A stretch of DNA of 33,755 nucleotides from Pseudomonas sp. C2B4 (GCF_013359695.1 NZ_JABFMU010000067.1:1-33755), one strand, 5' to 3'. Shown: positions 1 through 8,624, counted from the first letter of the stretch. The notes: generated by a model not told the origin, from the sequence alone. Made by a program: numbers and translations.

Positions 1-208
1 CGATGGCGGCGGGCCCACGGAGCAGGACCGGAGCGAGGGCATGCCGAGCCTTAGCGAGGCACCGAACGACAGGGGCAAAAGCGCTTGGTTACTTGGCGCT
101 CTTCCAAGTAACCCGCTGTAAGAGCGGAACCGTAAGTCGCCGTTACCGAAGAAACGGATATGCCCACCACAGGGACCTGTCCAACGTGGCAGCCCAACAC
201 GGCGTCGC
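1..208. repeat. Composite Pseudomonas intergenic repeat, fragment
   Basis: No gene is supported here. Positions 87-96 (GGTTACTTGG) and 104-113 (CCAAGTAACC) form a perfect 10-bp stem with a 7-nt loop. The stretch after it, about 111-168 (GTAAGAGCGGAACCGTAAG, then GTTACCG and GGATATG), recurs inverted at about 21956-22023 with roughly four in five bases identical, and in part at 33311-33350. The open frame at 3-242 is a translation of this repeat, not a gene. From memory of Pseudomonas genomes this is a widespread noncoding repeat; its function is unknown to me. Confidence 0.7.
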
Positions 209-1030
209 TCAGAACTTCTCGGGAATACGCCGAAACGGATAATCCGGCTCGCGATACCCACCCGGTTTCTGCCGCTTGGGCAACACCACCTTGTCGCGCG
301 GCACCTCTTTGTAGGGAATGCGGCTGAGCATGTCGGTGATGATGTTCAGGCGCGCACGGCGCTTGTCATTGGAGTCGGCCACCAGCCACGGCCCGTATTC
401 GGTATCGGTCGCGTGGAACATGTCGTCGCGTGCCCGGGAATAGTCATACCAGCGGCTGTACGACTTGAGGTCCATCGGCGAGAGCTTCCAGATCTTGCGC
501 CCGTCCTTGATGCGCCCTTCAAGCCGGCGGGTCTGTTCTTCCGGACTGACTTCCAGCCAGTACTTGAGCAGGATGACACCCGAATCGACGATGGCGCGCT
601 CCAACAGCGGCACGGCCTTGAGGAACTTCTCGACCTGCTCCTTGGTACAAAATCCCATCACGCGCTCGACACCCGCGCGGTTGTACCAGCTGCGGTCGAA
701 GATCACCACTTCGCCGGCCGCCGGCAAGTGCGGCAGGTAGCGCTGCATGTACATCTGGCTCTTCTCGCGATCGGTCGGCGCCGGCAACGCCACGACCCGA
801 AAGACCCGCGGGCTGACCCGTTCGGTCAGCGCCTTGATCGTCCCGCCCTTGCCGGCACCGTCGCGTCCCTCGAAGACGATGCAGACCTTGATGCCCTCTT
901 GCTTGACCCACTCCTGCAACTTGACCAGCTCGATGTGCAACATCCGCAACTGCTCCAGATACTCCTTGTTCTTGAGTTTCGGGGTTTCTGCGGACTGACG
1001 CTTGCTGGCGCGTTTTTTTTCTTTTGCCAT
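209..1030 (-). CDS. ppk2: Polyphosphate kinase 2 (PPK2 family)
   Basis: A 273-residue single-domain PPK2 kinase. This family moves phosphate between polyphosphate and nucleoside diphosphates in the cytoplasm, usually making NTP from polyphosphate. Visible motifs are the Walker A loop EGRDGAGKGG at about residues 54-63, the Walker B/lid motif DRSWYNRAG starting at about 112, and an arginine-rich lid region (RRLEGRI) around 170. A TTG-started frame begins 6 nt upstream, but the ATG at 1030 is preceded by GAGGAG at good spacing, so I use it. The N-terminus is lysine-rich, as is common in single-domain PPK2. It lies 54 nt downstream of the small membrane protein gene on the same strand, so the two are probably co-transcribed. 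The nucleotide preference cannot be read from the sequence. Confidence 0.93.
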   Translation of the reverse strand: MAKEKKRASKRQSAETPKLKNKEYLEQLRMLHIELVKLQEWVKQEGIKVCIVFEGRDGAGKGGTIKALTERVSPRVFRVVALPAPTDREKSQMYMQRYLPHLPAAGEVVIFDRSWYNRAGVERVMGFCTKEQVEKFLKAVPLLERAIVDSGVILLKYWLEVSPEEQTRRLEGRIKDGRKIWKLSPMDLKSYSRWYDYSRARDDMFHATDTEYGPWLVADSNDKRRARLNIITDMLSRIPYKEVPRDKVVLPKRQKPGGYREPDYPFRRIPEKF

Positions 1031-1084
1031 GATCAACTCCTCACGAAAGACAATGCTGCAGGGCTCCAGGCGCAGGGCGGCGGT

Positions 1085-1747
1085 CTATCCCCCGAGGGCG
1101 ATGATTGCGGCGATCAACAGCGCCCCGGTAATCGTCAGCGCTATCGCGCCTTGCCACGGTTTCGCACCGGCGTATCGGGCAAGCATCCAGCCGGCCACGA
1201 ACAGCACACTGAGTCCGATCAGGTTGGAGAGGCGAACGGCAAGCTGGGTTTGCTCGAGCAACAGGAACGGCACCACGAGCGGGAACGTCGAGGCCACCAC
1301 CAACAGGAACACGCCCAATGCGCCCTTGAAGTCTTCCCAACCGAGGCGTGGCGACGCCGGCATGGCAGGCGCCTCGATCAGGCGGCGACGCAATAACTCC
1401 AGCCCATCGGTGCCGGCCGCTGCCGCCAGGCGCCCCGGCAATGCATCCGCAACCAGCGCCTGTCCGGTCGCCGGGTCCGCGCCGCCGCACAGGTTGGCCA
1501 GGAGCGTGCGATTGCGGGTGCGCTCGATCAGGGTCCGCAACAGGTACATCACCGCATCGGCCAGGCCCCAGGCGAGATTGCAGCCCAGGGCCGCCAGCAT
1601 CATCACCCGCTCCGCTTCCTGATCGGCGGTGACCACGCTGATCGTTCCCGTGAATGTCATCGCCATCAGCAGGCCGAAGATGACCTCGGTAACCCGATCG
1701 ACTGGATCTAGCACGCGTCCCGGCTTTTGTTCAGCATTGCTTTGCAT
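1085..1747 (-). CDS. Small integral membrane protein, possibly VIT/CCC1-like
   Basis: A 220-residue protein with hydrophobic stretches at about residues 25-42, 48-70, 140-160, 170-188 and 198-218. These are separated by a hydrophilic central segment of about 70 residues. The N-terminal pattern DPVDRVTEVIFGLLMAMTF, followed by a segment beginning AALGCNLAWG, resembles the VIT1/CCC1 (nodulin-21-like) metal transporter superfamily as I remember it, but the hallmark motifs are not clear enough to assign a substrate. It starts at an ATG at 1747 and is followed 54 nt later by PPK2. The upstream arcD paralogue ends 129 nt before it on the same strand, so read-through is possible. The function should be treated as unknown. 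Confidence 0.75.
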   Translation of the reverse strand: MQSNAEQKPGRVLDPVDRVTEVIFGLLMAMTFTGTISVVTADQEAERVMMLAALGCNLAWGLADAVMYLLRTLIERTRNRTLLANLCGGADPATGQALVADALPGRLAAAAGTDGLELLRRRLIEAPAMPASPRLGWEDFKGALGVFLLVVASTFPLVVPFLLLEQTQLAVRLSNLIGLSVLFVAGWMLARYAGAKPWQGAIALTITGALLIAAIIALGG

Positions 1748-1876
1748 GTGTCCAACCTTGGCAGATCCAGGCCTGTGTGAAGGTCAGTGGGGGCATTCAG
1801 CAAGAGTTGAGTGTAGTTTGAAACGCAATGGCCGCTTCGGTCGCCACCGCTTGTTTTGAACGGCGAGCAACGACGC

Positions 1877-3304
1877 TCACAGCGACAGCACCCCGCTGTA
1901 CAAACCATAGGCCGCCAATCCGGCGCCGCTGATGACCACGGTAAAAATCGCCTTTTCCACGGTGGTGAACAACGGCTGGCCCTGCTCGTGTTTGGCTTTG
2001 GCGAACAGGATCACACCGGGCGCGTACAGCAACGCCGACAACAGCAGATATTTCACCCCGCCGGCATACAACAGCCAGGTCGCATACACCAGTGCGATAC
2101 CGCCAATCATCAAGTCCTTGGTGCGCTCGGCGGATGCGTTTTCGTAGGTTTCACCGCGCCCGCTCAACAGCACCGCATACGCCGCTGACCACAGGTACGG
2201 CACCAGAATCATCGACGATGCGAGGTAGATCAGGCTGGTGTAGGTACTGGCGGAAAACAGGGTGATCAACAGGAAACCCTGGATCATGACGTTGGTCAGC
2301 CACAGCGCATTGACCGGCACATGGTTGGCGTTTTCCCGGGTCAGGAACGCCGGCATGGTCTTGTCCTTCGCGGTGGCGAAGAGAATCTCGGCGCACAGCA
2401 GCGCCCAGGACAACAAGGCGCCAAGCAGCGAAATCGCCAGTCCGACACTGATCAACAACGCCCCCCAGGGGCCGACGATGTGTTCCAGCACGGCGGCCAG
2501 CGACGGGTTCTGCAGGTTGGCCAATTCCGGCTGGCTCATGATGCCCAGCGACAACACGTTGACCAGCACCAGCAGCGCCAGCACGCCAATGAAACCGATG
2601 ACCGTTGCCCGGCCGACGTCCGAGCGTTTTTCCGCCCGTGCCGAATAGACACTGGCGCCTTCGATGCCGATGAACACGAACACGGTCACCAGCATCATGT
2701 TGCGCACCTGGTCCATCACGCTGCCGAAGTTCGGATTGCTGCTCCCCCAGATGTCGCGGGTGAAGATATCGGCCTTGAAGGCCACGGCGGCGATGACGAT
2801 AAACATGATCAGCGGCACGACCTTGGCCACCGTGGTCAGTTGATTGATGAACGCTGCCTCCTTGATCCCGCGCATCACCAGGAAATGCACTGCCCACAGC
2901 AGGATCGAGGCACAGCCGATGGCAATCGGCGTGTTGCCCTGGCCAAACACCGGAAAGAAGTAACCGAGGGTACTGAACAGCAGGACAAAATAGCCGACGT
3001 TGCCCAACCAGGCGCTGATCCAGTAACCCCAGGCCGAGGAAAAGCCCATGTAATCGCCGAAACCCGCCTTGGCGTAGGCATACACACCGGAATTGAGCTC
3101 GGGTTTGCGATTGGCCAGGGTCTGGAACACGAACGCCAGGGTCAGCATGCCCACGGCGGTGATGGCCCAGCCGATCAGCACGGCACCGGCATCGGCGCGT
3201 TCCGCCATGTTCTGGGGCAAGGAGAAGATCCCCCCGCCGATCATCGACCCTACCACCAGGGCTATCAGGGCACTCAAGCGCAGCTTTTGCGTCGGTTGCG
3301 ACAT
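1877..3304 (-). CDS. arcD: Arginine/ornithine antiporter, second (divergent) ArcD copy
   Basis: A 475-residue, 12-13 helix APC-superfamily antiporter of the ArcD type, which exchanges external arginine for internal ornithine across the inner membrane. It opens with KLRLSALIALVVGSMIGGGI, carrying the GSMIGGGIFSLPQ signature of basic amino-acid antiporters. It is exactly as long as the ArcD at 3742-5169 and aligns with it end to end without gaps, roughly four residues in five identical by eye. The chosen start (ATG at 3304, after GGGAG) matches the other copy; an upstream start at 3349 would add 15 non-conserved residues. It is transcribed away from the arc operon, so it has its own promoter. 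Its substrate may be the same or a related pair; the sequence cannot say which. Confidence 0.93.
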   Translation of the reverse strand: MSQPTQKLRLSALIALVVGSMIGGGIFSLPQNMAERADAGAVLIGWAITAVGMLTLAFVFQTLANRKPELNSGVYAYAKAGFGDYMGFSSAWGYWISAWLGNVGYFVLLFSTLGYFFPVFGQGNTPIAIGCASILLWAVHFLVMRGIKEAAFINQLTTVAKVVPLIMFIVIAAVAFKADIFTRDIWGSSNPNFGSVMDQVRNMMLVTVFVFIGIEGASVYSARAEKRSDVGRATVIGFIGVLALLVLVNVLSLGIMSQPELANLQNPSLAAVLEHIVGPWGALLISVGLAISLLGALLSWALLCAEILFATAKDKTMPAFLTRENANHVPVNALWLTNVMIQGFLLITLFSASTYTSLIYLASSMILVPYLWSAAYAVLLSGRGETYENASAERTKDLMIGGIALVYATWLLYAGGVKYLLLSALLYAPGVILFAKAKHEQGQPLFTTVEKAIFTVVISGAGLAAYGLYSGVLSL

Positions 3305-3741
3305 TCCTGTGTCTCCCTGCCGGTGCGGCCATCGTCGCGAGACCGTCACATAACTGGATTTAAGCTAAATAGCCTAAGCGTAATAACGTTTACTAACTAA
3401 TGCTCGATCAATGGCGGATTTTTTATATCTAATCACTCTAAGAGCGTTGGTCTTAAATAGCCAATGCGTTGGCAGGCGTCAAAACCATGAAGATATTCGC
3501 TAGAACTTTACAAAACAGAAAAACCAACTAGCGTCTAAACTTCAATGGATCCCAGTTGTTTTTATCTAACGTTGGCCGAGGCCTCTGGAAAGGGCTTCTC
3601 CGGCTATGGATATATATCGACAGCATTTCACAAAGCCATTAACTGGCAACGCTTGGTGACCCGGCATTGACCCAAGTCAGGTGTTTGAATAGCGAAGAAA
3701 ACTAACCTGTTTTCTCACTTTTCCCGCAATGGAGGCACACC
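3305..3741. other. AT-rich divergent promoter region between two arcD copies
   Basis: This 437-nt gap is clearly richer in A and T than the flanking genes and holds no plausible gene. It must carry the promoters of both arcD genes. On the plus side there is an Anr/FNR-like box at 3667-3680. On the minus side a TATAAA hexamer reads at 3427-3422, but I see no good -35 partner and no second Anr-like box. TAAATAGCC occurs twice in direct orientation, at 3366 and 3454, both followed by a related GCGT-containing tail; its meaning is unknown. Confidence 0.7.
3667..3680 (+). promoter_or_regulatory. Putative Anr/FNR box of the arcDABC promoter
   Basis: TTGACCCAAGTCAG fits the FNR/Anr dyad TTGAY-N4-RTCAA with one mismatch. 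In Pseudomonas, Anr activates the arginine deiminase operon when oxygen is low. If the box is centred near -41.5, transcription would start around 3714 with a weak -10 (TAACCT) at 3703-3708. That leaves a leader of about 28 nt before the arcD ATG at 3742. The placement is consistent, but the start site is inferred. Confidence 0.6.
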
Positions 3742-5169
3742 ATGTCTGATACCCCCGGAAAATTGCGACTCGGTGCACTGGTAGCGTTGGTTGTCGGTTC
3801 CATGATCGGTGGCGGGATCTTCTCTTTGCCACAGAACATGGCCGCCAGTGCCGACGTTGGCGCGGTATTGATCGGCTGGGCGATCACGGCCGTGGGCATG
3901 CTGACCCTGGCCTTCGTCTTCCAGACCCTGGCCAACCGCAAACCTGACCTGGACGGCGGTGTGTATGCCTACGCCAAGGCGGGCTTCGGCGACTACATGG
4001 GCTTCTCGTCCGCGTGGGGTTACTGGATCAGCGCCTGGCTGGGCAACGTCGGCTACTTCGTCCTGTTGTTCAGTACCCTGGGTTACTTTTTTCCGATTTT
4101 TGGGGAAGGCAACACGGTGGCCGCCATCATCGGTGCCTCGATCTTGCTCTGGGCGGTGCATTTCCTCGTGCTGCGGGGGATCAAGGAAGCGGCGTTCATC
4201 AACCTGGTGACCACGGTCGCCAAGATCGTTCCGCTGCTGCTGTTTGTGTTGATCGCGATTTTCGCCTTCAAACTGGACATCTTCACCGCTGACATCTGGG
4301 GCGTGAAAAACCCGGACCTGGGCAGTGTGATGAACCAGGTACGCAAAATGATGCTGGTAACCGTGTGGGTGTTCATCGGTATCGAGGGCGCGAGCATCTT
4401 CTCGGCCCGGGCGGAGAAACGCAGCGATGTCGGTAAGGCCACCGTGATCGGTTTCATCACCGTGCTGCTGTTCCTGGTGCTGGTGAACGTGCTGTCGCTG
4501 GGGATCATGACCCAACCGGAACTGGCGAAACTGCAGAACCCGTCGATGGCGGCGGTGCTCAAGCATGTGGTGGGCGACTGGGGTGCGATTCTGATCAGCG
4601 TCGGCCTGATCATTTCCCTGCTCGGTGCACTGCTGTCGTGGGTCTTGCTGTGTGCGGAAATCATGTTCGCCGCGGCCAAGGACCACACCATGCCGGAGTT
4701 CCTGCGCAAGGAGAACACCAACCATGTGCCGGTCAACGCCCTGTGGCTGACCAACGCGATGGTCCAGCTGTTCCTCATCATCACGCTGTTTTCGGCCAGT
4801 ACCTACCTGTCGCTGATCTACCTCGCCACCTCGATGATCCTGGTTCCCTACCTGTGGTCAGCGGCCTATGCACTGCTATTGGCGGTACGCGGCGAAAGCT
4901 ATGAAAACGCTGCCTCCGAGCGCAGCAAAGACCTGCTCATCGGCGTTATCGCACTGATTTATGCGATCTGGCTGATCTATGCCGGTGGCGTCAAATACCT
5001 GCTGCTGTCCGCCCTGCTCTATGCCCCCGGCGTGATCCTGTTCGCCAAGGCCAAGATGGAACTCAACAAACCGGTTTTCACCAACATCGAGAAGCTGATT
5101 TTCGCAGTGGTTGTCGTAGGCGCCGTGGTGGCGGCCTATGGGCTGTATGACGGCTTCCTGACTCTGTAA
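3742..5169 (+). CDS. arcD: Arginine/ornithine antiporter ArcD
   Basis: First gene of the arginine deiminase operon. The 475-residue APC-family inner-membrane antiporter brings in arginine and expels the ornithine made by the pathway, so no net energy is spent on uptake. The N-terminal helix carries GSMIGGGIFSLPQNM and further hydrophobic helices run to the C-terminus. The ATG is preceded by TGGAGG at ideal spacing. arcA follows after 35 nt. Expression is probably driven by the Anr-like box about 60 nt upstream. A second gene for a same-length ArcD lies divergently upstream, which is not the classical arrangement. Confidence 0.96.
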   Translation: MSDTPGKLRLGALVALVVGSMIGGGIFSLPQNMAASADVGAVLIGWAITAVGMLTLAFVFQTLANRKPDLDGGVYAYAKAGFGDYMGFSSAWGYWISAWLGNVGYFVLLFSTLGYFFPIFGEGNTVAAIIGASILLWAVHFLVLRGIKEAAFINLVTTVAKIVPLLLFVLIAIFAFKLDIFTADIWGVKNPDLGSVMNQVRKMMLVTVWVFIGIEGASIFSARAEKRSDVGKATVIGFITVLLFLVLVNVLSLGIMTQPELAKLQNPSMAAVLKHVVGDWGAILISVGLIISLLGALLSWVLLCAEIMFAAAKDHTMPEFLRKENTNHVPVNALWLTNAMVQLFLIITLFSASTYLSLIYLATSMILVPYLWSAAYALLLAVRGESYENAASERSKDLLIGVIALIYAIWLIYAGGVKYLLLSALLYAPGVILFAKAKMELNKPVFTNIEKLIFAVVVVGAVVAAYGLYDGFLTL

Positions 5170-5204
5170 GACCTGAATAACTTTTCATCTGGAGGAACAC
5201 TGAA

Positions 5205-6461
5205 ATGACCACGGAAAAAGTTAAGTACGGCGTTCATTCCGAAGCCGGGAAACTGCGCAAAGTCATGGTTTGCTCCCCCGGCCTGGCTCATCAGCGGCTG
5301 ACCCCGAACAACTGCGACGAATTGCTTTTCGATGATGTGCTGTGGGTTGCCCAGGCCAAGCGCGATCATTTTGATTTCGTCACCAAGATGCGTGAGCGCG
5401 GCATCGAAGTACTGGAAATGCATAATCTGCTGACCGACATCGTCGCTAATAAAGAGGCGCTCGACTGGATTCTTTCGCGCAAGATCACCCCCGATACCGT
5501 CGGCGTGGGCCTGATCAAGGAAGTGGACTCCTGGCTACGCAGCCTGGAACCTCGCCATATCGCCGAGTTCCTGATTGGCGGCGTCTCGGGCGATGACCTG
5601 CCGGACAGCTTCGGCGGCAAAGCCATCCAGATGTTCCGGGACTTCCTCGGCAGCTCCAGCTTCCTGCTGCCGCCGCTGCCCAACACTCAGTTCACCCGCG
5701 ACACCACCTGCTGGATCTACGGCGGTGTGACGCTCAACCCGATGTACTGGCCGGCGCGCCGTCAGGAAACCCTGCTGACCACCGCCATCTACAAATTCCA
5801 CCCGCAATTCACCAACGCCGAGTTCGAAATCTGGTACGGCGATCCAGACAAAGATCACGGCCAGTCCACGCTTGAGGGCGGTGACGTCATGCCGATCGGC
5901 AACGGCGTGGTTCTGATCGGCATGGGCGAACGCTCGTCACGCCAGGCCATTGGCCAACTGGCGATCAACCTGTTCAAGAACAAGGCCGTGGAGAAAGTGG
6001 TCGTTGCCGGCCTGCCCAAGTCCCGTGCGGCCATGCACCTGGACACTGTGTTCAGTTTCTGCGACCGGGATCTGGTGACCATCTTCCCGGAAGTGGTGAA
6101 CCAGATCGTCGGCTTCACCCTGCGCCCGGACGAAAGCAAACCAGGCGGCATCGACATCCGCCGCGAAGAAGGCCACTTCCTCGACGTCGTGGCCAAGGCC
6201 CTCAACCTCAAAGAGCTGCGCGTGGTGCAAACCGGCGGCAACAGCTTCGCCGCCGAACGCGAACAGTGGGACGACGGTAACAACGTGGTGGCCGTGGAAC
6301 CCGGCGTGGTGATCGGCTATGACCGCAACACCTACACCAACACCCTGCTGCGCAAGGCCGGGGTGGAGGTCATCACCATCAGCGCCGGCGAACTCGGGCG
6401 CGGACGCGGCGGCGGCCATTGCATGACCTGCCCGATCATCCGCGATCCGATCGACTACTAA
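5205..6461 (+). CDS. arcA: Arginine deiminase
   Basis: Converts L-arginine to L-citrulline and ammonia in the cytoplasm, the first step of the arginine deiminase pathway. The product has 418 residues, the same length as the characterised Pseudomonas aeruginosa enzyme as I recall it. Family motifs are FTRDTTCWIYGG near residue 165, EGGDVM near 224, and the C-terminal GGGHCMTCP, which places the nucleophilic cysteine at residue 406. The guanidino-modifying fold is complete with no frame break. GGAGG precedes the ATG at 5205. It lies 35 nt after arcD and 72 nt before arcB, and a long hairpin sits in the latter gap. Confidence 0.97.
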   Translation: MTTEKVKYGVHSEAGKLRKVMVCSPGLAHQRLTPNNCDELLFDDVLWVAQAKRDHFDFVTKMRERGIEVLEMHNLLTDIVANKEALDWILSRKITPDTVGVGLIKEVDSWLRSLEPRHIAEFLIGGVSGDDLPDSFGGKAIQMFRDFLGSSSFLLPPLPNTQFTRDTTCWIYGGVTLNPMYWPARRQETLLTTAIYKFHPQFTNAEFEIWYGDPDKDHGQSTLEGGDVMPIGNGVVLIGMGERSSRQAIGQLAINLFKNKAVEKVVVAGLPKSRAAMHLDTVFSFCDRDLVTIFPEVVNQIVGFTLRPDESKPGGIDIRREEGHFLDVVAKALNLKELRVVQTGGNSFAAEREQWDDGNNVVAVEPGVVIGYDRNTYTNTLLRKAGVEVITISAGELGRGRGGGHCMTCPIIRDPIDY

Positions 6462-6469
6462 CCCGATGT

Positions 6470-6505
6470 CCCTGGCCGACTCTGCCACCGCAGACTCGGC
6501 CAGGG
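6470..6505 (+). promoter_or_regulatory. Long intercistronic hairpin between arcA and arcB
   Basis: CCCTGGCCGA (6470-6479) pairs perfectly with TCGGCCAGGG (6496-6505). After one C/C mismatch, TCTGC (6481-6485) pairs with GCAGA (6490-6494), leaving a 4-nt loop. No T-run follows, so it is unlikely to be a simple terminator. RNA processing of the arcDABC message is documented for P. aeruginosa, so an RNase barrier or processing site is a reasonable reading. Confidence 0.75.
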
Positions 6506-6533
6506 GGACAACCGATACCTTAGGAGATCCAAA

Positions 6534-7544
6534 ATGGCGTTCAATATTCACAACCGCAATCTGCTGAGCCTGGAACACCACACCCCTCGCGAATTGCGCT
6601 ATCTGCTCGACCTGTCCCGCGACCTCAAGCGCGCCAAGTACACCGGCACCGAACAGCAACACCTCAAGGGCAACAACATCGCGTTGATCTTCGAAAAGAC
6701 CTCGACCCGTACCCGTTGCGCCTTCGAAGTCGCGGCCTATGACCAGGGGGCCAACGTCACCTACATCGACCCGAACTCCTCGCAGATCGGCCACAAGGAA
6801 AGCATGAAAGACACCGCCCGCGTGCTGGGGCGCATGTACGACGCGATCGAATACCGTGGTTTCAAGCAGGAGATCGTCGAGGAACTCGCCAAGTTCGCAG
6901 GTGTACCGGTATTCAACGGCCTGACCGACGAATATCACCCGACACAAATGATTGCCGACGTGCTGACCATGCGTGAACACGCCGACAAACCGATCCACGA
7001 AATCAGCTACGCCTACCTCGGCGACGCGCGCAACAACATGGGCAACTCGCTGTTGCTGATCGGCGCCAAGCTGGGCATGGACGTGCGCATCTGCGCGCCG
7101 AAAGCCCTGTGGCCGGCGGATGATCTGGTGGCTCGCTGCAAAAAATACGGTGAAGAAAGCGGTGCCCGCATCACCCTGACCGAAGACCCGAAAGCCGCGG
7201 TCAAGGGCGTGGACTTCATCCACACCGACGTGTGGGTTTCGATGGGCGAACCGGTTGAAGCCTGGGCCGAACGCATCCAGCAATTGCTGCCGTATCAGGT
7301 CAATGCCGAACTGATGAAAGCCAGCGGCAACCCGCGCACCAAGTTCATGCACTGCTTGCCGGCGTTCCACAACAGCGACACCAAGGTCGGCAAGCAGATC
7401 GCCGAGCAGTACCCACACTTGAAGAACGGTATCGAAGTGACCGATGACGTGTTCGAGTCGCCGGCCTGCATTGCCTTCGAGCAAGCGGAAAACCGCATGC
7501 ACACTATCAAGGCGATCCTGGTGTCGACCCTGGCTGACCTTTAA
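6534..7544 (+). CDS. arcB: Catabolic ornithine carbamoyltransferase
   Basis: Carries out phosphorolysis of citrulline to ornithine and carbamoyl phosphate in the cytoplasm. The 336-residue product has the carbamoyl-phosphate loop STRTR at residues 57-61, DEYHPTQ near 140 and HCLPAFH near 273, all typical of ornithine transcarbamylases. A glutamate sits at residue 106 (105 without the initiator Met), the position known to give the P. aeruginosa catabolic enzyme its cooperativity. This and the arc context support the catabolic rather than the biosynthetic (ArgF) form. AGGAG precedes the ATG. It lies between arcA and arcC, with a REP pair in the 150-nt gap to arcC. Confidence 0.96.
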   Translation: MAFNIHNRNLLSLEHHTPRELRYLLDLSRDLKRAKYTGTEQQHLKGNNIALIFEKTSTRTRCAFEVAAYDQGANVTYIDPNSSQIGHKESMKDTARVLGRMYDAIEYRGFKQEIVEELAKFAGVPVFNGLTDEYHPTQMIADVLTMREHADKPIHEISYAYLGDARNNMGNSLLLIGAKLGMDVRICAPKALWPADDLVARCKKYGEESGARITLTEDPKAAVKGVDFIHTDVWVSMGEPVEAWAERIQQLLPYQVNAELMKASGNPRTKFMHCLPAFHNSDTKVGKQIAEQYPHLKNGIEVTDDVFESPACIAFEQAENRMHTIKAILVSTLADL

Positions 7545-7565
7545 CGGCTCACCCGGCTTGCTCTT

Positions 7566-7654
7566 TGTGGGAGCGGGCCTGCTCGCGAAGGCGGCGGATC
7601 ATCAGCCTCGATGTTGACTGACGCACCGCTTTCGCGAGCAGGCTCGCTCCCACA
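7566..7654. repeat. REP pair (REPIN) inside the arc operon
   Basis: TGTGGGAGCGGGCCTGCTCG and its inverted copy ending GGCTCGCTCCCACA flank about 40 nt. The arms match except for one G:T position. It lies between arcB and arcC and would fold into a long hairpin in the operon mRNA. REP pairs of this kind are dispersed nonautonomous elements in Pseudomonas, mobilised by RAYT transposases; none is encoded in this window. Confidence 0.9.
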
Positions 7655-7694
7655 GGAGACCGGGTTGCCCGCTATTACTTAGAAGGACTGCATT

Positions 7695-8624
7695 ATGCGT
7701 ATCGTCGTTGCTCTGGGCGGTAACGCCCTGCTCCGCCGGGGTGAACCCATGACGGCGGAAAACCAGCGCGCCAATATCCGGATCGCCACCGAGCAGATCG
7801 CCAAGATCCATCCTGGCAACCAACTGGTGATCGCCCACGGTAATGGTCCGCAAGTCGGCCTGCTGTCGCTGCAAGCGGCCGCCTACACCTCCGTTTCCCC
7901 TTACCCGCTGGACGTGCTCGGTGCGGAAACCGAAGGCATGATCGGCTACATCATCGAACAGGAACTGGGCAATCTGCTGGCCTTCGAAGTGCCTTTCGCC
8001 ACGCTGCTGACCCAGGTCGAAGTGGACGCCAATGACCCGGCGTTCCAGAACCCCACCAAACCCATCGGCCCGGTGTACTCCAAGGCCGAAGCCGAAAAAC
8101 TCGCCGCTGAAAAAGGCTGGGCGATTGCCCCGGACGGCGATAAATACCGCCGTGTGGTGGCCAGCCCCAAACCCAAGCGCATTTTCGAGATCCGCCCGAT
8201 CAAGTGGTTGCTGGAAAAAAGCAGCATCGTGATTTGCGCCGGCGGTGGCGGCATTCCGACCATGTATACCTCCCCCGGCAAACTTGAAGGCGTGGAAGCG
8301 GTTATCGACAAGGACCTGTGCTCGGCGCTGCTGGCCGAACAACTGGAAAGCGATTTGCTGGTGATCGCCACCGACGTCAGCGCCGCGTTCATCGATTACG
8401 GCAAACCGACCCAGAAAGCCATTGCCCAGGCCCACCCCGACGAAATGGAGAAACTCGGCTTCGCCGCCGGTTCCATGGGGCCCAAGGTCCAGGCCGCCTG
8501 CGAGTTTGCCCGCAACACCGGGAAAGTCGCGGTGATCGGCTCGCTCTCGGACATCGAAGCGATTGTCCAGGGCAAGGCCGGCACCCGCATCAGCACGGAG
8601 AAGCCTGGCATCAGCTACGTTTAA
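7695..8624 (+). CDS. arcC: Carbamate kinase
   Basis: Transfers the phosphate of carbamoyl phosphate to ADP, giving ATP, CO2 and ammonia; this is the energy-yielding last step of the pathway. The 309-residue cytoplasmic protein belongs to the amino-acid kinase fold. It opens with RIVVALGGNALLRRG, the nucleotide/phosphate glycine motif of carbamate kinases, and has AHGNGPQVGLL at about residues 51-61 and CAGGGGIP near 180. The start ATG at 7695 follows AGAAGGA. It is separated from arcB by a REP pair, so its message level may differ from that of the upstream genes. Confidence 0.96.
   Translation: MRIVVALGGNALLRRGEPMTAENQRANIRIATEQIAKIHPGNQLVIAHGNGPQVGLLSLQAAAYTSVSPYPLDVLGAETEGMIGYIIEQELGNLLAFEVPFATLLTQVEVDANDPAFQNPTKPIGPVYSKAEAEKLAAEKGWAIAPDGDKYRRVVASPKPKRIFEIRPIKWLLEKSSIVICAGGGGIPTMYTSPGKLEGVEAVIDKDLCSALLAEQLESDLLVIATDVSAAFIDYGKPTQKAIAQAHPDEMEKLGFAAGSMGPKVQAACEFARNTGKVAVIGSLSDIEAIVQGKAGTRISTEKPGISYV

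Noticed and set aside
3..242. Open frame of 79 codons at the left edge
   Set aside because: It translates the composite repeat and overlaps the end of PPK2; no ribosome site or domain.
3395..3412. Anr-like TTGATCGAG on the minus strand before the second arcD
   Set aside because: Only one half-site fits; the second half does not resemble RTCAA.
5937..7502. Very long antisense open frame (521 codons) across arcA and arcB
   Set aside because: Shadow of highly GC-biased codons; the plus strand encodes complete, recognisable ArcA and ArcB.
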